Translations under genes and position numbers: made by a program
In this document: one piece after another, positions 1 to 7,163 of the stretch
Position numbering within the stretch: the stretch's first letter is position 1
How the letters are laid out: every line of letters begins with the position of its first letter
Virus record (IMG/VR): IMGVR_UViG_3300032291_002944
Span: 1 to 64,000 of that record
From: a virus
Length of the DNA stretch: 64,000 nt
Reading direction: 5' to 3' (one strand)
Notes under the pieces: model-generated
What the model was told of the DNA's origin: nothing
Database searches by the model: none
Seen by the model: the letters and a program-made list of their open reading frames with translations, nothing else

Positions 1-92
1 GAAAGACGTACCGTATTAAATTCCTTTAACATAGACTTATTTTCTAATATTATTGAGTAAACCGATATAATTTTGTTAACTTCATTATTCAT
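1..92 (-). CDS. Partial ORF running off the left edge, unknown
   Basis: An open frame begins with ATG at 92 and stays open to base 1 (about 30 codons; starts MNNEVNKIISVYSI). It has no recognisable domain in the visible part. A TATTTATA late-promoter-like motif lies 5 nt upstream, which is the main reason to believe it is a real gene start. Only the N-terminus is visible. Confidence 0.55.
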   Translation of the reverse strand, partial: MNNEVNKIISVYSIILENKSMLKEFNTVRL

Positions 93-97
93 ATCCT

Positions 98-105
98 TAT
101 AAATA
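98..105 (-). promoter_or_regulatory. Candidate late promoter, TATTTATA
   Basis: TATTTATA on the minus strand, 5 nt before the ATG of the partial ORF at the left edge. It belongs to the set of identical motifs found before virion genes elsewhere in the window. Confidence 0.55.
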
Positions 106-118
106 GTTATTACCTCAT

Positions 119-145
119 AAAAAAAACCGATATTACTATCGGTTT
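119..145 (-). terminator. Rho-independent terminator after the DUF2061 gene
   Basis: On the minus strand, AACCGATA-GTAA-TATCGGTT forms a hairpin followed by a run of eight T. It overlaps the stop codon of the DUF2061 gene and ends the leftmost minus-strand unit before the next promoter. Confidence 0.8.
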
Positions 146-452
146 ATCTACGTGTATAGTTTAACCTTTTAATAGTGTCCTTAGGTTTTTCAACTTTAGG
201 TTCTTCTACTTTAATAGGTCTTGGTTTTTTATGTTTGTCATTAATACCAAATTTAATCCATCTATACCAAACTCTTTCATGAATATAATATTGAATAGGT
301 TTATAAACTAATTCAAATATTCCAAACGCGGTACCAATTTTAATACTTCCAGTAACCCACCACATAACAATAAAACTAATTAAAGTACTGATTATGCGAT
401 AAGTGATTGTTTTTGCAATGTGTCTTTTAAACGATAATTTATTCTGATTCAT
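144..452 (-). CDS. DUF2061-family small membrane protein
   Basis: A 102-residue protein. The pattern of a basic N-terminus (KRHIAKTITYRI), a first hydrophobic segment at about residues 20-37 with a conserved W, and a second segment ending in HERVW at about 58-62 is that of DUF2061 membrane proteins, common in bacteria and found in some phages; their function is unknown. The C-terminal 35 residues are Lys/Pro/Glu-rich and likely cytoplasmic. It overlaps the upstream HAD-like gene by 14 nt, so both are translated from one message, and a terminator follows directly. Confidence 0.75.
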   Translation of the reverse strand: MNQNKLSFKRHIAKTITYRIISTLISFIVMWWVTGSIKIGTAFGIFELVYKPIQYYIHERVWYRWIKFGINDKHKKPRPIKVEEPKVEKPKDTIKRLNYTRR

Positions 453-834
453 AAGGTTTAATATCTAATGGGATTTCAATATTGGTTAATCCGCCATTTC
501 TAACTAAATTTATTCCAACGGCTCTTTTTATTTCAGGACTTTTAGGGTCAATGTCATTAAGAACAACTCTTGTTCCTCTACCACAATCCATAACTAATTG
601 ATTCCATTTAATACCTACGGTTGTAAGTTCCTCTTCGGTAAATAGTCTATATTTTTCAGGACGAGCGGTTGTAATGATAATTATTGCACCATTTAAATGG
701 TATTCATTAATGTAATCAATAACATCTTGTATTGGTTCTGGTATGGATTCTTCTAATTCACTAAATTTACGGTACTTAATAATTGTTCCGTCAATATCTA
801 CAAATAATGTAGGATTTTTTATTATTTTACTCAT
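439..834 (-). CDS. HAD-like phosphatase (DxDGT motif)
   Basis: A 131-residue protein with an N-terminal FVDIDGTII, the HAD motif I (nucleophile and acid/base Asp at about residues 13 and 15), then IIITTARPE, which fits motif II with Thr at about residue 56, and a later NDIDPKSPE acidic stretch. The size and order fit small cap-less HAD enzymes, as in the 3'-phosphatase domain of T4 polynucleotide kinase or sugar-phosphate phosphatases. The substrate cannot be read from the sequence. It sits in an accessory cluster with a second HAD-like gene just upstream. Confidence 0.75.
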   Translation of the reverse strand: MSKIIKNPTLFVDIDGTIIKYRKFSELEESIPEPIQDVIDYINEYHLNGAIIIITTARPEKYRLFTEEELTTVGIKWNQLVMDCGRGTRVVLNDIDPKSPEIKRAVGINLVRNGGLTNIEIPLDIKPYESE

Positions 835-857
835 AATTATATTTATCTAACTTTAAA

Positions 858-1367
858 TTATTCGTTTAATTTATTAATAATTTTATCTTTGAGAGATGAT
901 TTTTTCAGACCGTCACGATTTCTAGTAATAAAGAATCTATCTCCTTTTCCACCTTCATAATCATTAAACCATTTTTCCATATTAAGGTCATCAATTACAA
1001 CCCATTGTCCAACATCATGTTTGTCAATATAACTTACAATTTCAGATGCTCTCCACATTTCTAATAACAATCCACTATAACCAAAATCTTCAGTAGTATC
1101 TACAGGGTTTGTTTTGATTCCATTAGCCTCAAATATTTTACCCATGGTACCCAAGTTATAATGTAATTTCCAGTCAGAACTTAATACAATTTGAGCTCCA
1201 GTAGATTCCACAATTTCATTTAAAATTTTAACGCAACCTTCATCGTATGGATAAGGAACATCATATTCCTCGGCCCATTTGTAATTGTGTTTGAATTTTT
1301 CACGGTTTCTACTAAACTGTTTATTAGTTGCCAAAACCCCATCAATATCAAGAAATATTGTTTTCAT
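858..1367 (-). CDS. HAD-domain hydrolase
   Basis: A 169-residue protein starting KTIFLDIDGVLAT, a clear HAD motif I. IVLSSDWK around residue 62 fits motif II, and WVVIDDLN near residue 123 fits the acidic motif IV. It resembles the 'HAD domain in Swiss Army Knife RNA repair' type seen in phage and bacterial nucleic-acid repair contexts, but assignment beyond HAD hydrolase is inference. It is separated by 23 nt from the next HAD-like gene downstream; two different HAD enzymes in tandem suggests successive acquisition or paired use. Confidence 0.75.
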   Translation of the reverse strand: MKTIFLDIDGVLATNKQFSRNREKFKHNYKWAEEYDVPYPYDEGCVKILNEIVESTGAQIVLSSDWKLHYNLGTMGKIFEANGIKTNPVDTTEDFGYSGLLLEMWRASEIVSYIDKHDVGQWVVIDDLNMEKWFNDYEGGKGDRFFITRNRDGLKKSSLKDKIINKLNE

Positions 1368-1380
1368 ATTTTAATTTAGA

Positions 1381-1482
1381 TTATCTTCTTTGGTATATAT
1401 TTTGATTACCTCTATCCACTAACCAAATGGCCACAGATACAATTACTAAAATGCTTATAACTACTAATATTTTAATTGCCAT
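1381..1482 (-). CDS. Small single-span membrane peptide (33 aa)
   Basis: ATG at 1482, stop at 1381, giving 33 residues: a short MAIK start, one hydrophobic helix (about residues 4-22) and a polar tail ending NIYQRR. It starts inside the last codons of the gene upstream (11-nt overlap), a typical phage arrangement, and fills an otherwise empty gap. A transmembrane peptide of this size could be a holin-like or anti-defence peptide, but nothing in the sequence decides this. Confidence 0.5.
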   Translation of the reverse strand: MAIKILVVISILVIVSVAIWLVDRGNQNIYQRR

Positions 1483-1633
1483 AATTTTTTAAATTTTTTC
1501 TTAACTCGTTTATTTTTTTTCTTTTTTCGGAATATTCATCATTATCGGTTGGTTTATGTCCTAACAAATTTGCCATGGTTACTTCATATTCTAATGCGAT
1601 GATTTCACTTATAATTTCTTGTTTAGTCATCAT
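1472..1633 (-). CDS. Small charged protein (53 aa), unknown
   Basis: The frame from the double ATG at 1633/1630 to the TAA at 1472 encodes 53 residues: an amphipathic Glu/Ile-rich first half and a Lys/Arg-rich C-terminal helix. Its ATGATGA start overlaps the TGA of the upstream gene, and its end overlaps the start of the small membrane peptide; this chain of overlaps supports real translation. No family recognised. Confidence 0.55.
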   Translation of the reverse strand: MMTKQEIISEIIALEYEVTMANLLGHKPTDNDEYSEKRKKINELRKNLKNYGN

Positions 1634-1962
1634 TTTATGTATTTACAATTATTACAACCTGAACGTCTTCGCTCCCAAAAATGTTTTGGTTCAAGAATTA
1701 TATGGTCAAAGTTAAATACTCTAATAACACTTTCCAAAGAAATTCCATTATTTCCTTTTATGTGATATAAATTCCTTCCCCAATTCCATAATCTGTCATA
1801 ATATTTATTTTTCTTATGTATAAGTATACAGTCTGCGGTTCCATCTAAATAATTACAAATACCAATTTTATAAACATCATCCATAATTTTTTGATTTCCA
1901 AATTCAGAAAGTAATATATTCAAAAATTTATTTTCTACTTTTGTATTTTTTTTGTTGGCCAT
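1630..1962 (-). CDS. Hypothetical protein with C-terminal CxxC
   Basis: A 110-residue protein with a Lys/Asn-rich start, a central part rich in aromatic residues, and a C-terminal tail with CNNC that could bind a metal. No family recognised. It is the first gene of the minus-strand accessory string, facing away from the plus-strand membrane protein at 2071. No late-promoter motif precedes it, so it is more likely an early gene. Confidence 0.6.
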   Translation of the reverse strand: MANKKNTKVENKFLNILLSEFGNQKIMDDVYKIGICNYLDGTADCILIHKKNKYYDRLWNWGRNLYHIKGNNGISLESVIRVFNFDHIILEPKHFWERRRSGCNNCKYIK

Positions 1963-2070
1963 TTACTCAGGCAAAATTTAATATATTTTATGGTTATGTC
2001 TAATAATAGAATATTTATTTTGAAACAGAAAGTCTAAACAAAGACATAAACTATTAATTTTTACATATGA

Positions 2071-2292
2071 ATGACCATGAAAAACAAAACTTGGAGAAAG
2101 ACCTTCCAAGGCAATCTATCACAACTATTTTTAATGTTGGCTCTATTCTTCAATCCATTCGGATTCGATGCAATTCAATATTCTTTAATATTATTGACAG
2201 GAAGTTTATGGAAATCCAACTTCGTGTTGTATTGTATTGCGGCATTCTTTTTTGGACTTTATTATTACTTTCGCAGATTATCTAACAAGTAA
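2071..2292 (+). CDS. Small two-helix membrane protein
   Basis: A 73-residue protein with a short basic N-terminus (KNKTWRKTFQ) and two hydrophobic segments, about residues 16-42 and 50-66, joined by TGSLWKSN. A basic tail (FRRLSNK) suggests both ends are cytoplasmic. The NPFGFDA stretch and overall shape resemble short conserved Bacteroidota membrane proteins, but this is only an impression. An overlapping frame starting at 2067 gives a less protein-like product and was not chosen. It ends exactly where the convergent gene ends. Confidence 0.6.
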   Translation: MTMKNKTWRKTFQGNLSQLFLMLALFFNPFGFDAIQYSLILLTGSLWKSNFVLYCIAAFFFGLYYYFRRLSNK

Positions 2293-2643
2293 TTATTTCC
2301 ATAAAAATTGTATCATAAGAATAATAAAACATAGTACCAAACAAGTGATTGTTTTTGTAGTTAGAGGTTCTTTGAGTAACCACCAAGACATTAATGTGAA
2401 TATGATAACACCAAGGCTAAAACCAATTAAACGATTCGGCCATGTTTGACCTCCCCATAATTCAACCATCACTCTACTTGCTTTAATCACAAAATAACCA
2501 ATTGGTAAACCTAATAACGCCATGACAAATGGATTATCTTTAATCCACTTATTGAATAAATGGCCTTGTAATTGATAATAGGTAAAAACTTGAGAGATAG
2601 TGTAGATTACTAATATATAAATTATAGAAATTAACTTGTTCAT
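2293..2643 (-). CDS. Membrane protein with four predicted helices
   Basis: A 116-residue, strongly hydrophobic protein with spans at about residues 5-22, 38-54, 72-88 and 97-113, and loops carrying WGGQTWPNR. This looks like a small multi-pass inner-membrane protein; no family is named with confidence. It is convergent with the plus-strand membrane gene (0-nt gap). The terminator just upstream of it belongs to the lipoprotein gene, so this gene must have its own promoter in 2644-2671 or rely on readthrough. Confidence 0.65.
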   Translation of the reverse strand: MNKLISIIYILVIYTISQVFTYYQLQGHLFNKWIKDNPFVMALLGLPIGYFVIKASRVMVELWGGQTWPNRLIGFSLGVIIFTLMSWWLLKEPLTTKTITCLVLCFIILMIQFLWK

Positions 2644-2671
2644 ATTATAATAATAGGAAATTTTTACAAAT

Positions 2672-2694
2672 AAAAAACCCCACCGAAGTGGGGG
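2672..2694 (-). terminator. Rho-independent terminator after the lipoprotein gene
   Basis: On the minus strand, CCCCAC-TTCG-GTGGGG is a GC-rich stem with a stable UUCG tetraloop, followed by TTTTTTATTT. It lies about 30 nt after the lipoprotein stop codon and closes the TonB receptor/lipoprotein operon. Its high GC relative to the region makes it a strong call. Confidence 0.92.
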
Positions 2695-2723
2695 TTATTT
2701 TAATCCATATCGTACGGTTATTT

Positions 2724-3926
2724 TTAATTTCCTTTTGTTGGAAATTTTGTCCAACCATTAGTCCAAGTTGGTTTAGATAAAGTTTCAATTTCACTATTAG
2801 TTAAAGTTATTTCAGTATTACCTTCGCTCAACGCTTTTGTTTTAACATCATCTGATGTAATAATAGTAGTTGATTTACTAATAAAGTTTAATGAATTAAA
2901 TGAACCAATTTTATTGTTCTGAAATTTACTTACACCATCTTTGTAAAATTGTGCAGTTTCATTACTTTCCATTGAAAAACCACCTTTCATATATCCAATG
3001 ATTGTAGAATTATATACTTCAAATTGAGTTGCTCTTCTCCATCTCATTGCTAAATTGTGATTTGTTAAAGATGTCACATCGTTTGGTCCAACTAAAATCA
3101 TATTATCTAAAATAGGATGCGTAAATGGTTCTGCAGATGAACCTGTACCATCATTATCACACTCTACACCATTTCCTGCATCTCCGTTATCTACAAATTG
3201 TGGGTCTCTCTTTGATACTGAATACGATACTTTGCCTCTATATCCAAAATCAAAATCAAAATCATCATCTGCAGTTCCGTATGCGTATAAGTTTTTAGGT
3301 GAAACAGTTCCACCAAAGAACTCAAATGCATCATCGTTAGCGTATATAGTTTGAACATTTTCAATGATTGTTGTGCTACCAACTGCACCTAATGTTAATG
3401 CGTTAATTTCGGAGTTTGGCATTGCCGCAATACCAGCGTATTCAATACGAACATATTTTAAAATGCCACTATTATCTAAATCGTTAGTACCACCATAAGG
3501 TCTACCAATTCCACCTTCAATTGTTGGTTCTGATGTTCTATTAGTTTTAGCTCTACCTAATATAACAATACCACCCCAGTCGCCAGGAGTTCTTTCCCCA
3601 ACCGCTCTACCTGATGTAAAAACAATTGGTTTTGATGATGTTCCTTCTGCTATAATCTGAGCTCCTCTTTCAATACATAATGCTCCTTTTTCACTTATAT
3701 CTGACTTGATAATCGTTCCAGGTTGAATGATAAGTTTTGCCCCATCGGTTACATAAACATATCCCTTTAATACCCACTCTTTATCAGAAGTAAGGGTTGT
3801 AGTTGCGGTAATATTACCACTTAAAGTTGTTGATGTTGGTACATTGATTGGTGTGACCTCTCCACCTAAATCTTTAGAACATCCAAAGATTGTTAAAGTT
3901 GTTAATAATACTAATAATTTTTTCAT
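2724..3926 (-). CDS. Surface lipoprotein, beta-helix-like, partner of the TonB receptor
   Basis: A 400-residue protein with a lipoprotein signal: MKKLL, a hydrophobic core, then IFGC with the lipidated Cys at 16. The residues after it (SKDLGGE) are acidic, as in Bacteroidota lipoprotein export signals that send lipoproteins to the cell surface. The body has many short strands and turns (LIIQPGTIIKSD, GDWGGIVILG, AYGTADDDFDFDFG) typical of a right-handed beta-helix. Its start overlaps the stop of the TonB receptor gene by 4 nt (ATGA), so the two are translationally coupled, and a strong terminator follows. In Bacteroidota, genes of this kind often sit beside TonB-dependent receptors; the ligand is unknown. 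Finding it in a phage genome is surprising. Confidence 0.8.
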   Translation of the reverse strand: MKKLLVLLTTLTIFGCSKDLGGEVTPINVPTSTTLSGNITATTTLTSDKEWVLKGYVYVTDGAKLIIQPGTIIKSDISEKGALCIERGAQIIAEGTSSKPIVFTSGRAVGERTPGDWGGIVILGRAKTNRTSEPTIEGGIGRPYGGTNDLDNSGILKYVRIEYAGIAAMPNSEINALTLGAVGSTTIIENVQTIYANDDAFEFFGGTVSPKNLYAYGTADDDFDFDFGYRGKVSYSVSKRDPQFVDNGDAGNGVECDNDGTGSSAEPFTHPILDNMILVGPNDVTSLTNHNLAMRWRRATQFEVYNSTIIGYMKGGFSMESNETAQFYKDGVSKFQNNKIGSFNSLNFISKSTTIITSDDVKTKALSEGNTEITLTNSEIETLSKPTWTNGWTKFPTKGN

Positions 3927-6424
3927 AAGTTATAGTTTAATGTTAATGAAACTGTTGTTTCGTTGTTTATTTTAATTAAAGTACGATTTGGATTTTGGTA
4001 ATATTTAAATGGTTGTCTGAATATATCCGACACTGCTAATTTAATTTCTCCATTTTTGATTTTACGAAGGATAACTATGTCAATTACATCACGAGAGTTT
4101 TCAAATATATCAGGATATCCTTGAAATCCTACTGCAGATATTCTATCTCCAACTCTGTTGTATGATAAGTTTAATGTGTTGTTATTTTTATGTAAGTTTA
4201 ATCCTCCGTTTACTACATAGTTTGATTGACCTTGTAATTGTCTTTTTACTCCGTTTATGGAAACTTCTGAATTGATAAGTGATGTGTTTGAATATAAATC
4301 TAACCAATCGGTTAATTTTTTACGTAGTTCTATTTCAACTCCATATACTAAAGCGTCTTTTGGGTTTTTATATGTTAGTAGTAAATTTGATGGAACTGAA
4401 CCATCTGCAACAATTTGTTCAATTGGGTTAAAAAACTTTTTACCAAAGAAACCAATTGATATGTTTTCACCTGATTTTGGATATAATTCAAACTTTACGT
4501 CTGAATTGAATATATCAGTTTTTTGTAAGTTTGGATTTCCTAATAATTGAGCGTTACGAACAAAGTCATAATATGCAAAATTGGAAACTTCTCTAAATTC
4601 AGGTCTTGCTAATGTTTTACTTAAAGATAATCTAACCTTTGTTTTTTCACTTGTGGAGTAAGTTGCATTTAATGACGGTAATACATCCAAATATTCTCTA
4701 TCTACTGATATTTTTTGTCCACCAAAATCAGATGTTTGAACTTTAAATAAATTGTATTCAGTTCTAACACCTGTATTAATTTTTAATTTATTAATTTCTT
4801 TTTCATACATCACATATCCATTTGCCAAATCAAAATCTGCTGTATATCTATCAGTATTATTAGTTATTTCATTTAATAAATCAACCGATTCGTATCTAAA
4901 TATCCTTGCTTTGAACCCTCTTAATTTCTTCAAGTAACCTACGCCTAATCGAACATCTCCTATGGACTTGTTAAATCCCCCATTAAATGAGTTTTCATCC
5001 ATTACACTCCAAAAGCGATAGGTATCTCTCCATGCTATTGAGTACGGAGTTGATGTGTATAAAGATGATATGTAAGGTGTTACTCTATAATCAGGTTGGT
5101 CTCTTAACATAAGATTATAACCTACATTAAAATCCCAAGTTTTTAATTTTCCCTCAAATTGTGTGTTTAATACTAACTTTTGAATTGAGTTAGATGATTT
5201 ACTATCTACATATTGAACGTTATCGTAGTTTTCGCCAGTTCTACTTAAAAATGATTTTTCATTTTGGTAGTTGGTAAGTGTTTTCCAACTGTAACGATTT
5301 TCACCTAAATAAACAACATTTAATAATCCATTTAGAGATTGTACATTTGAGTAATTTAGGTCTTTGTAATTGTATGCCAATTCAGTTGATGATTGGTAAT
5401 CTAATCTTTCGGTCGTGTTTGCAGAATATGTGTTTCTTGCTGTTGAACTAAATAAAATGTTCCATTTGTTTTTAACAACACCAAATGATAAATTACCGTT
5501 TAAGTTTGGAATGGATGAAAACTCTTCTGATTGAGGTGACCCTATTAATTTAGTATACGCTCTTCTATCACCCAATCCCGCAATTCTATATGTGTTTGTT
5601 GATGGAAATGTTGTTGGGAAATGTATTGGGTCAACCAATTTAAAATCTTGTCCTGTTGACAATGAACCCCAGCTTCCTCCTAAAGATACGTTAAAAAAAT
5701 CTCCTGAAACTTCTTTTGTTGTTATTTGAACTAAACCACCTGCAAAATCACCTGGCAGATTTGCGGATGCTCCTTTGTTAATTATGATGTTATCAATTAG
5801 TGATGTAGGTATTATATCAAATGAGAATGCTCTTCTATCAGGTTCTGTTGATGGTAATTGTGTTTTGTTTAACAGGGCGGAATTATATCTATCTGCCAAA
5901 CCTCTAACTAATATAAACTTATCGTTTTGGATTGTTACACCACTAATTCTTTTGAGAGCATCTCCAACTGTTCTATCGGGTGTTTTTTTAATTGACTCAA
6001 TTGATAAACCATCAGCAACTATGTACGACGCTTTGAGTGTATTAATAAGTGCGGTTGATGTTTCTTTTTTTGATACTTGTTTGACAACTACCTCTTTTAA
6101 TTGAGTAGATTCTTCCTCTAATTTGAAGTCCAAATCATTTTTTTCTGAAGTAAAATAAACTTCTTTTTTTTCAAATGGTATATAACCAACTGAGGTAATT
6201 TTAACGGTGTAAGTAACATCAAGAATTACATTATTGACTTGAAAAATTCCTTTCTCATTTGCCGATGCTCCGTATCTATTTGAAATTGAAATTAATTGAA
6301 TTGTAGACCCAGGAAGAATTTCTCCTTTTTTGTCTTTTATCGTCCCACTAATGTTTGACGTTTTTATCTGTGAAAATCCCGTGATAGAAATCATCAAAGA
6401 TAAGAGTAATAATAGTTTTTTCAT
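3923..6424 (-). CDS. TonB-dependent outer-membrane receptor
   Basis: An 833-residue protein that looks complete. It has a signal peptide (about residues 1-18), a carboxypeptidase-like regulatory domain (SGTIKDKKGEILPGSTIQL at about 25-43, to about 100), a TonB plug (about 130-235, with RTVGDALKRISGV, LVRGLADRYNS and GDFAGGLVQITTKE), then a long beta-barrel of alternating strands to the C-terminus. This is the Bacteroidota type of active importer, driven by TonB-ExbB-ExbD, and it acts in the outer membrane with a surface lipoprotein partner, here the coupled downstream gene. No frameshift or missing segment is seen. Codon use and base composition look like the neighbours. The upstream 213 nt carry three inverted repeats, suggesting regulation. 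Possible roles: nutrient uptake during infection, or changing the host surface to exclude rival phages. Confidence 0.92.
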   Translation of the reverse strand: MKKLLLLLSLMISITGFSQIKTSNISGTIKDKKGEILPGSTIQLISISNRYGASANEKGIFQVNNVILDVTYTVKITSVGYIPFEKKEVYFTSEKNDLDFKLEEESTQLKEVVVKQVSKKETSTALINTLKASYIVADGLSIESIKKTPDRTVGDALKRISGVTIQNDKFILVRGLADRYNSALLNKTQLPSTEPDRRAFSFDIIPTSLIDNIIINKGASANLPGDFAGGLVQITTKEVSGDFFNVSLGGSWGSLSTGQDFKLVDPIHFPTTFPSTNTYRIAGLGDRRAYTKLIGSPQSEEFSSIPNLNGNLSFGVVKNKWNILFSSTARNTYSANTTERLDYQSSTELAYNYKDLNYSNVQSLNGLLNVVYLGENRYSWKTLTNYQNEKSFLSRTGENYDNVQYVDSKSSNSIQKLVLNTQFEGKLKTWDFNVGYNLMLRDQPDYRVTPYISSLYTSTPYSIAWRDTYRFWSVMDENSFNGGFNKSIGDVRLGVGYLKKLRGFKARIFRYESVDLLNEITNNTDRYTADFDLANGYVMYEKEINKLKINTGVRTEYNLFKVQTSDFGGQKISVDREYLDVLPSLNATYSTSEKTKVRLSLSKTLARPEFREVSNFAYYDFVRNAQLLGNPNLQKTDIFNSDVKFELYPKSGENISIGFFGKKFFNPIEQIVADGSVPSNLLLTYKNPKDALVYGVEIELRKKLTDWLDLYSNTSLINSEVSINGVKRQLQGQSNYVVNGGLNLHKNNNTLNLSYNRVGDRISAVGFQGYPDIFENSRDVIDIVILRKIKNGEIKLAVSDIFRQPFKYYQNPNRTLIKINNETTVSLTLNYNL

Positions 6425-6450
6425 ATTTGGTACTTAATTTTACACCAATA

Positions 6451-6485
6451 ATTAGAAATTTAGACGATAAAGTCCAATTTCTAAT
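6451..6485. promoter_or_regulatory. Inverted repeat upstream of the TonB receptor gene
   Basis: ATTAGAAATT and its exact complement AATTTCTAAT flank a 15-nt centre that itself contains GAC...GTC. It is about 26 nt before the receptor start codon, in the likely 5' leader or promoter. No T-run follows on either strand, so an operator or RNA hairpin fits better than a terminator. Confidence 0.45.
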
Positions 6486-6493
6486 ATTATGAA

Positions 6494-6505
6494 ATTGTTA
6501 ACAAT
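6494..6505. promoter_or_regulatory. Perfect 12-bp palindrome ATTGTTAACAAT
   Basis: ATTGTTAACAAT is self-complementary and lies about 70 nt upstream of the TonB receptor start, between two other inverted repeats. It has the form of a dimeric repressor or activator site. In AT-rich DNA such palindromes occur by chance, so support comes mainly from the clustering. Confidence 0.35.
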
Positions 6506-6533
6506 GACAATATGGTTTTAATACTATTATCAT

Positions 6534-6550
6534 TAACCTTTACAAGGTTA
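6534..6550. promoter_or_regulatory. Inverted repeat TAACCTT-TAC-AAGGTTA
   Basis: A perfect 7-bp inverted repeat with a 3-nt centre, about 110 nt upstream of the TonB receptor start and about 90 nt downstream of the tRNA-Glu end. It is the third symmetric element in this gap. It could be an operator, or a weak hairpin ending the tRNA transcript, although no T-run follows. Confidence 0.35.
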
Positions 6551-6637
6551 TAATTAATATTGTTTGAGTCCAATATGTTTATAATATCGGTATAAATTTA
6601 TAATCTTGCTCATGAGGTCATAAAGGGGTAAAGTGAT

Positions 6638-6714
6638 TGGTACTCCGTACGGGGCTCGAACCCGTAATCTTCACCGTGAAAGGGTGACGACTTAACCAAT
6701 TTGTCCAACGGAGC
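6638..6714 (-). tRNA. tRNA-Glu (anticodon UUC)
   Basis: A 77-nt tRNA with encoded CCA. On the minus strand: acceptor GCTCCGT pairs with ACGGAGT (first pair G-U), D stem GAC/GTC, anticodon stem TCACC/GGTGA around loop CTTTCAC (anticodon TTC, reading GAA/GAG), and T stem ACGGG/CCCGT around loop TTCGAGC. All arms close. GAA is very frequent in the acidic virion proteins here, so extra tRNA-Glu may help their translation. The tRNA begins 1 nt after the stop codon of the YkgJ-like gene and is presumably cut from the same transcript. Confidence 0.95.
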
Positions 6715-6715
6715 A

Positions 6716-7099
6716 TTAAGTATTGTTGGAAAGATACTCACACTCATATTCTCTACAAGTTTGAGGTCTTATATCATATATGCTACAAGCCTTTATTTTA
6801 GTATTGTAGAATATACAAGGTAATTTAGGATTAAAAAAATCAACTCTAAATGCGGGATAAGAATTTGGGTTTTGCCAAGCAGTCTTGTAAGGGAATAATT
6901 TTTTACCTTCTTCATATCCAATGAATATGTCTTCTTCATATATTTCTCTTCCTAATTTTGAAGATAAGTTTTTAATAAAATCCTCCGTGTCTGGATGGGG
7001 CCCGATTATATAATCTCTATCTTCTAAAGAACAACAACTGCCGTGGTAACCAGTTCTACCATAACACTTATCACTACATATATTACAATCGGTCCCCAT
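6716..7099 (-). CDS. YkgJ-like cysteine-cluster protein
   Basis: A 127-residue protein with an N-terminal cysteine cluster (CNICSDKC and CC within the first 25 residues) and a C-terminal cluster PCIFYNTKIKACSIYDIRP followed by CREYEC. This is the pattern of the YkgJ/UPF0153 family of putative zinc- or iron-chelating proteins; the biochemical role is not established. The upstream sequence contains TACCTTTG, which fits the Bacteroidota -7 box, but the -33 box is poor. The stop codon is 1 nt from the 5' end of tRNA-Glu, so mRNA and tRNA share a transcript. Confidence 0.85.
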   Translation of the reverse strand: MGTDCNICSDKCYGRTGYHGSCCSLEDRDYIIGPHPDTEDFIKNLSSKLGREIYEEDIFIGYEEGKKLFPYKTAWQNPNSYPAFRVDFFNPKLPCIFYNTKIKACSIYDIRPQTCREYECEYLSNNT

Positions 7100-7128
7100 A
7101 TCTTTTACAAAGGTAATAAAATTTTTAA

Positions 7129-7158
7129 TAAAAAAAAAGAACCTCAGAGAGATTCTTT
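7129..7158 (-). terminator. Rho-independent terminator of the tmRNA gene
   Basis: On the minus strand, AAAGAATCTC-TCT-GAGGTTCTTT is a 10-bp stem (one G-U) with a 3-nt loop followed by at least nine T. It lies 5 nt after the encoded CCA end of the tmRNA. Confidence 0.88.
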
Positions 7159-7163
7159 TTTAG

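Noticed and set aside
2067-2285. Alternative plus-strand frame overlapping the small membrane protein
   Set aside because: It overlaps the 2071-2292 frame almost fully, and its product lacks the clean two-helix pattern and basic ends; only one can be the main product.
6505-6550. Possible Fur box (TGATAAT half-site) upstream of the TonB receptor
   Set aside because: Only one half-site is visible; the second half does not match and the region is AT-rich.
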